From contig JAUYDN010000259.1 in the NCBI GenBank assembly GCA_030691775.1, positions 1 through 5,549 of the forward strand: DNA of 5,549 bases, written 5' to 3'. The notes under the pieces are model-generated. The model saw only the letters and a program-made list of their open reading frames with translations. It made no database searches and was not told the origin of the DNA. Position numbers and translations under genes: made by a program. The DNA comes from Dehalococcoidia bacterium (GTDB lineage Bacteria; Chloroflexota; Dehalococcoidia; Dehalococcoidales; Fen-1064). Shown piece by piece: positions 5,544 to 5,549 of the stretch; the stretch's first letter is position 1, and each line of letters starts with the position of its first letter.

Positions 5544-5549
5544 CTCCCT

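Overview
The window looks like bacterial chromosome of moderate GC content, probably from the Chloroflexota (Dehalococcoidia-like) or another lineage with a System I cytochrome c maturation pathway. That assignment rests on overall protein style (cysteine-rich CcmH, CcmI-like zinc-ribbon protein, IS3-type OrfA) and on recognition without any search. The Ccm assignment is firm; the taxon is tentative.

Left end, + strand (1-626): the last codons of an unidentified gene overlap the GTG start of a 190-residue integral membrane protein. That protein carries a CCAHH motif in a hydrophobic segment and is of unknown function, possibly metal-related. Middle (627-1074): a convergent junction containing about 200 bases with no gene, then a truncated IS3-family OrfA (HTH) remnant on the - strand.

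Right part, - strand (5309 down to 1075): a tight four-gene operon. In transcription order it encodes CcmF (heme lyase core, all four expected histidines present), CcmH (apocytochrome thiol reductant with an unusual cysteine/histidine cluster), a small membrane-anchored CcmI-like protein ending in a zinc ribbon, and a secreted, membrane-anchored protein with a carboxypeptidase-regulatory-like beta domain and a cytosolic helical tail. The first three genes overlap by ATGA and the fourth follows after 13 bases, so they are probably co-translated. CcmF and CcmH would form the heme-attachment complex on the outer face of the cytoplasmic membrane. The two accessory proteins each carry a similar short helical segment and may fill the role of CcmI as scaffold or apocytochrome chaperone (inference). 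No ccmA, B, C, E or G gene is visible here.

Right end (5310-5549): the operon leader, with a good Shine-Dalgarno, a weak candidate promoter overlapped by a dyad, and farther upstream a pair of GC-rich perfect hairpins that look like a dispersed intergenic repeat or terminator pair.
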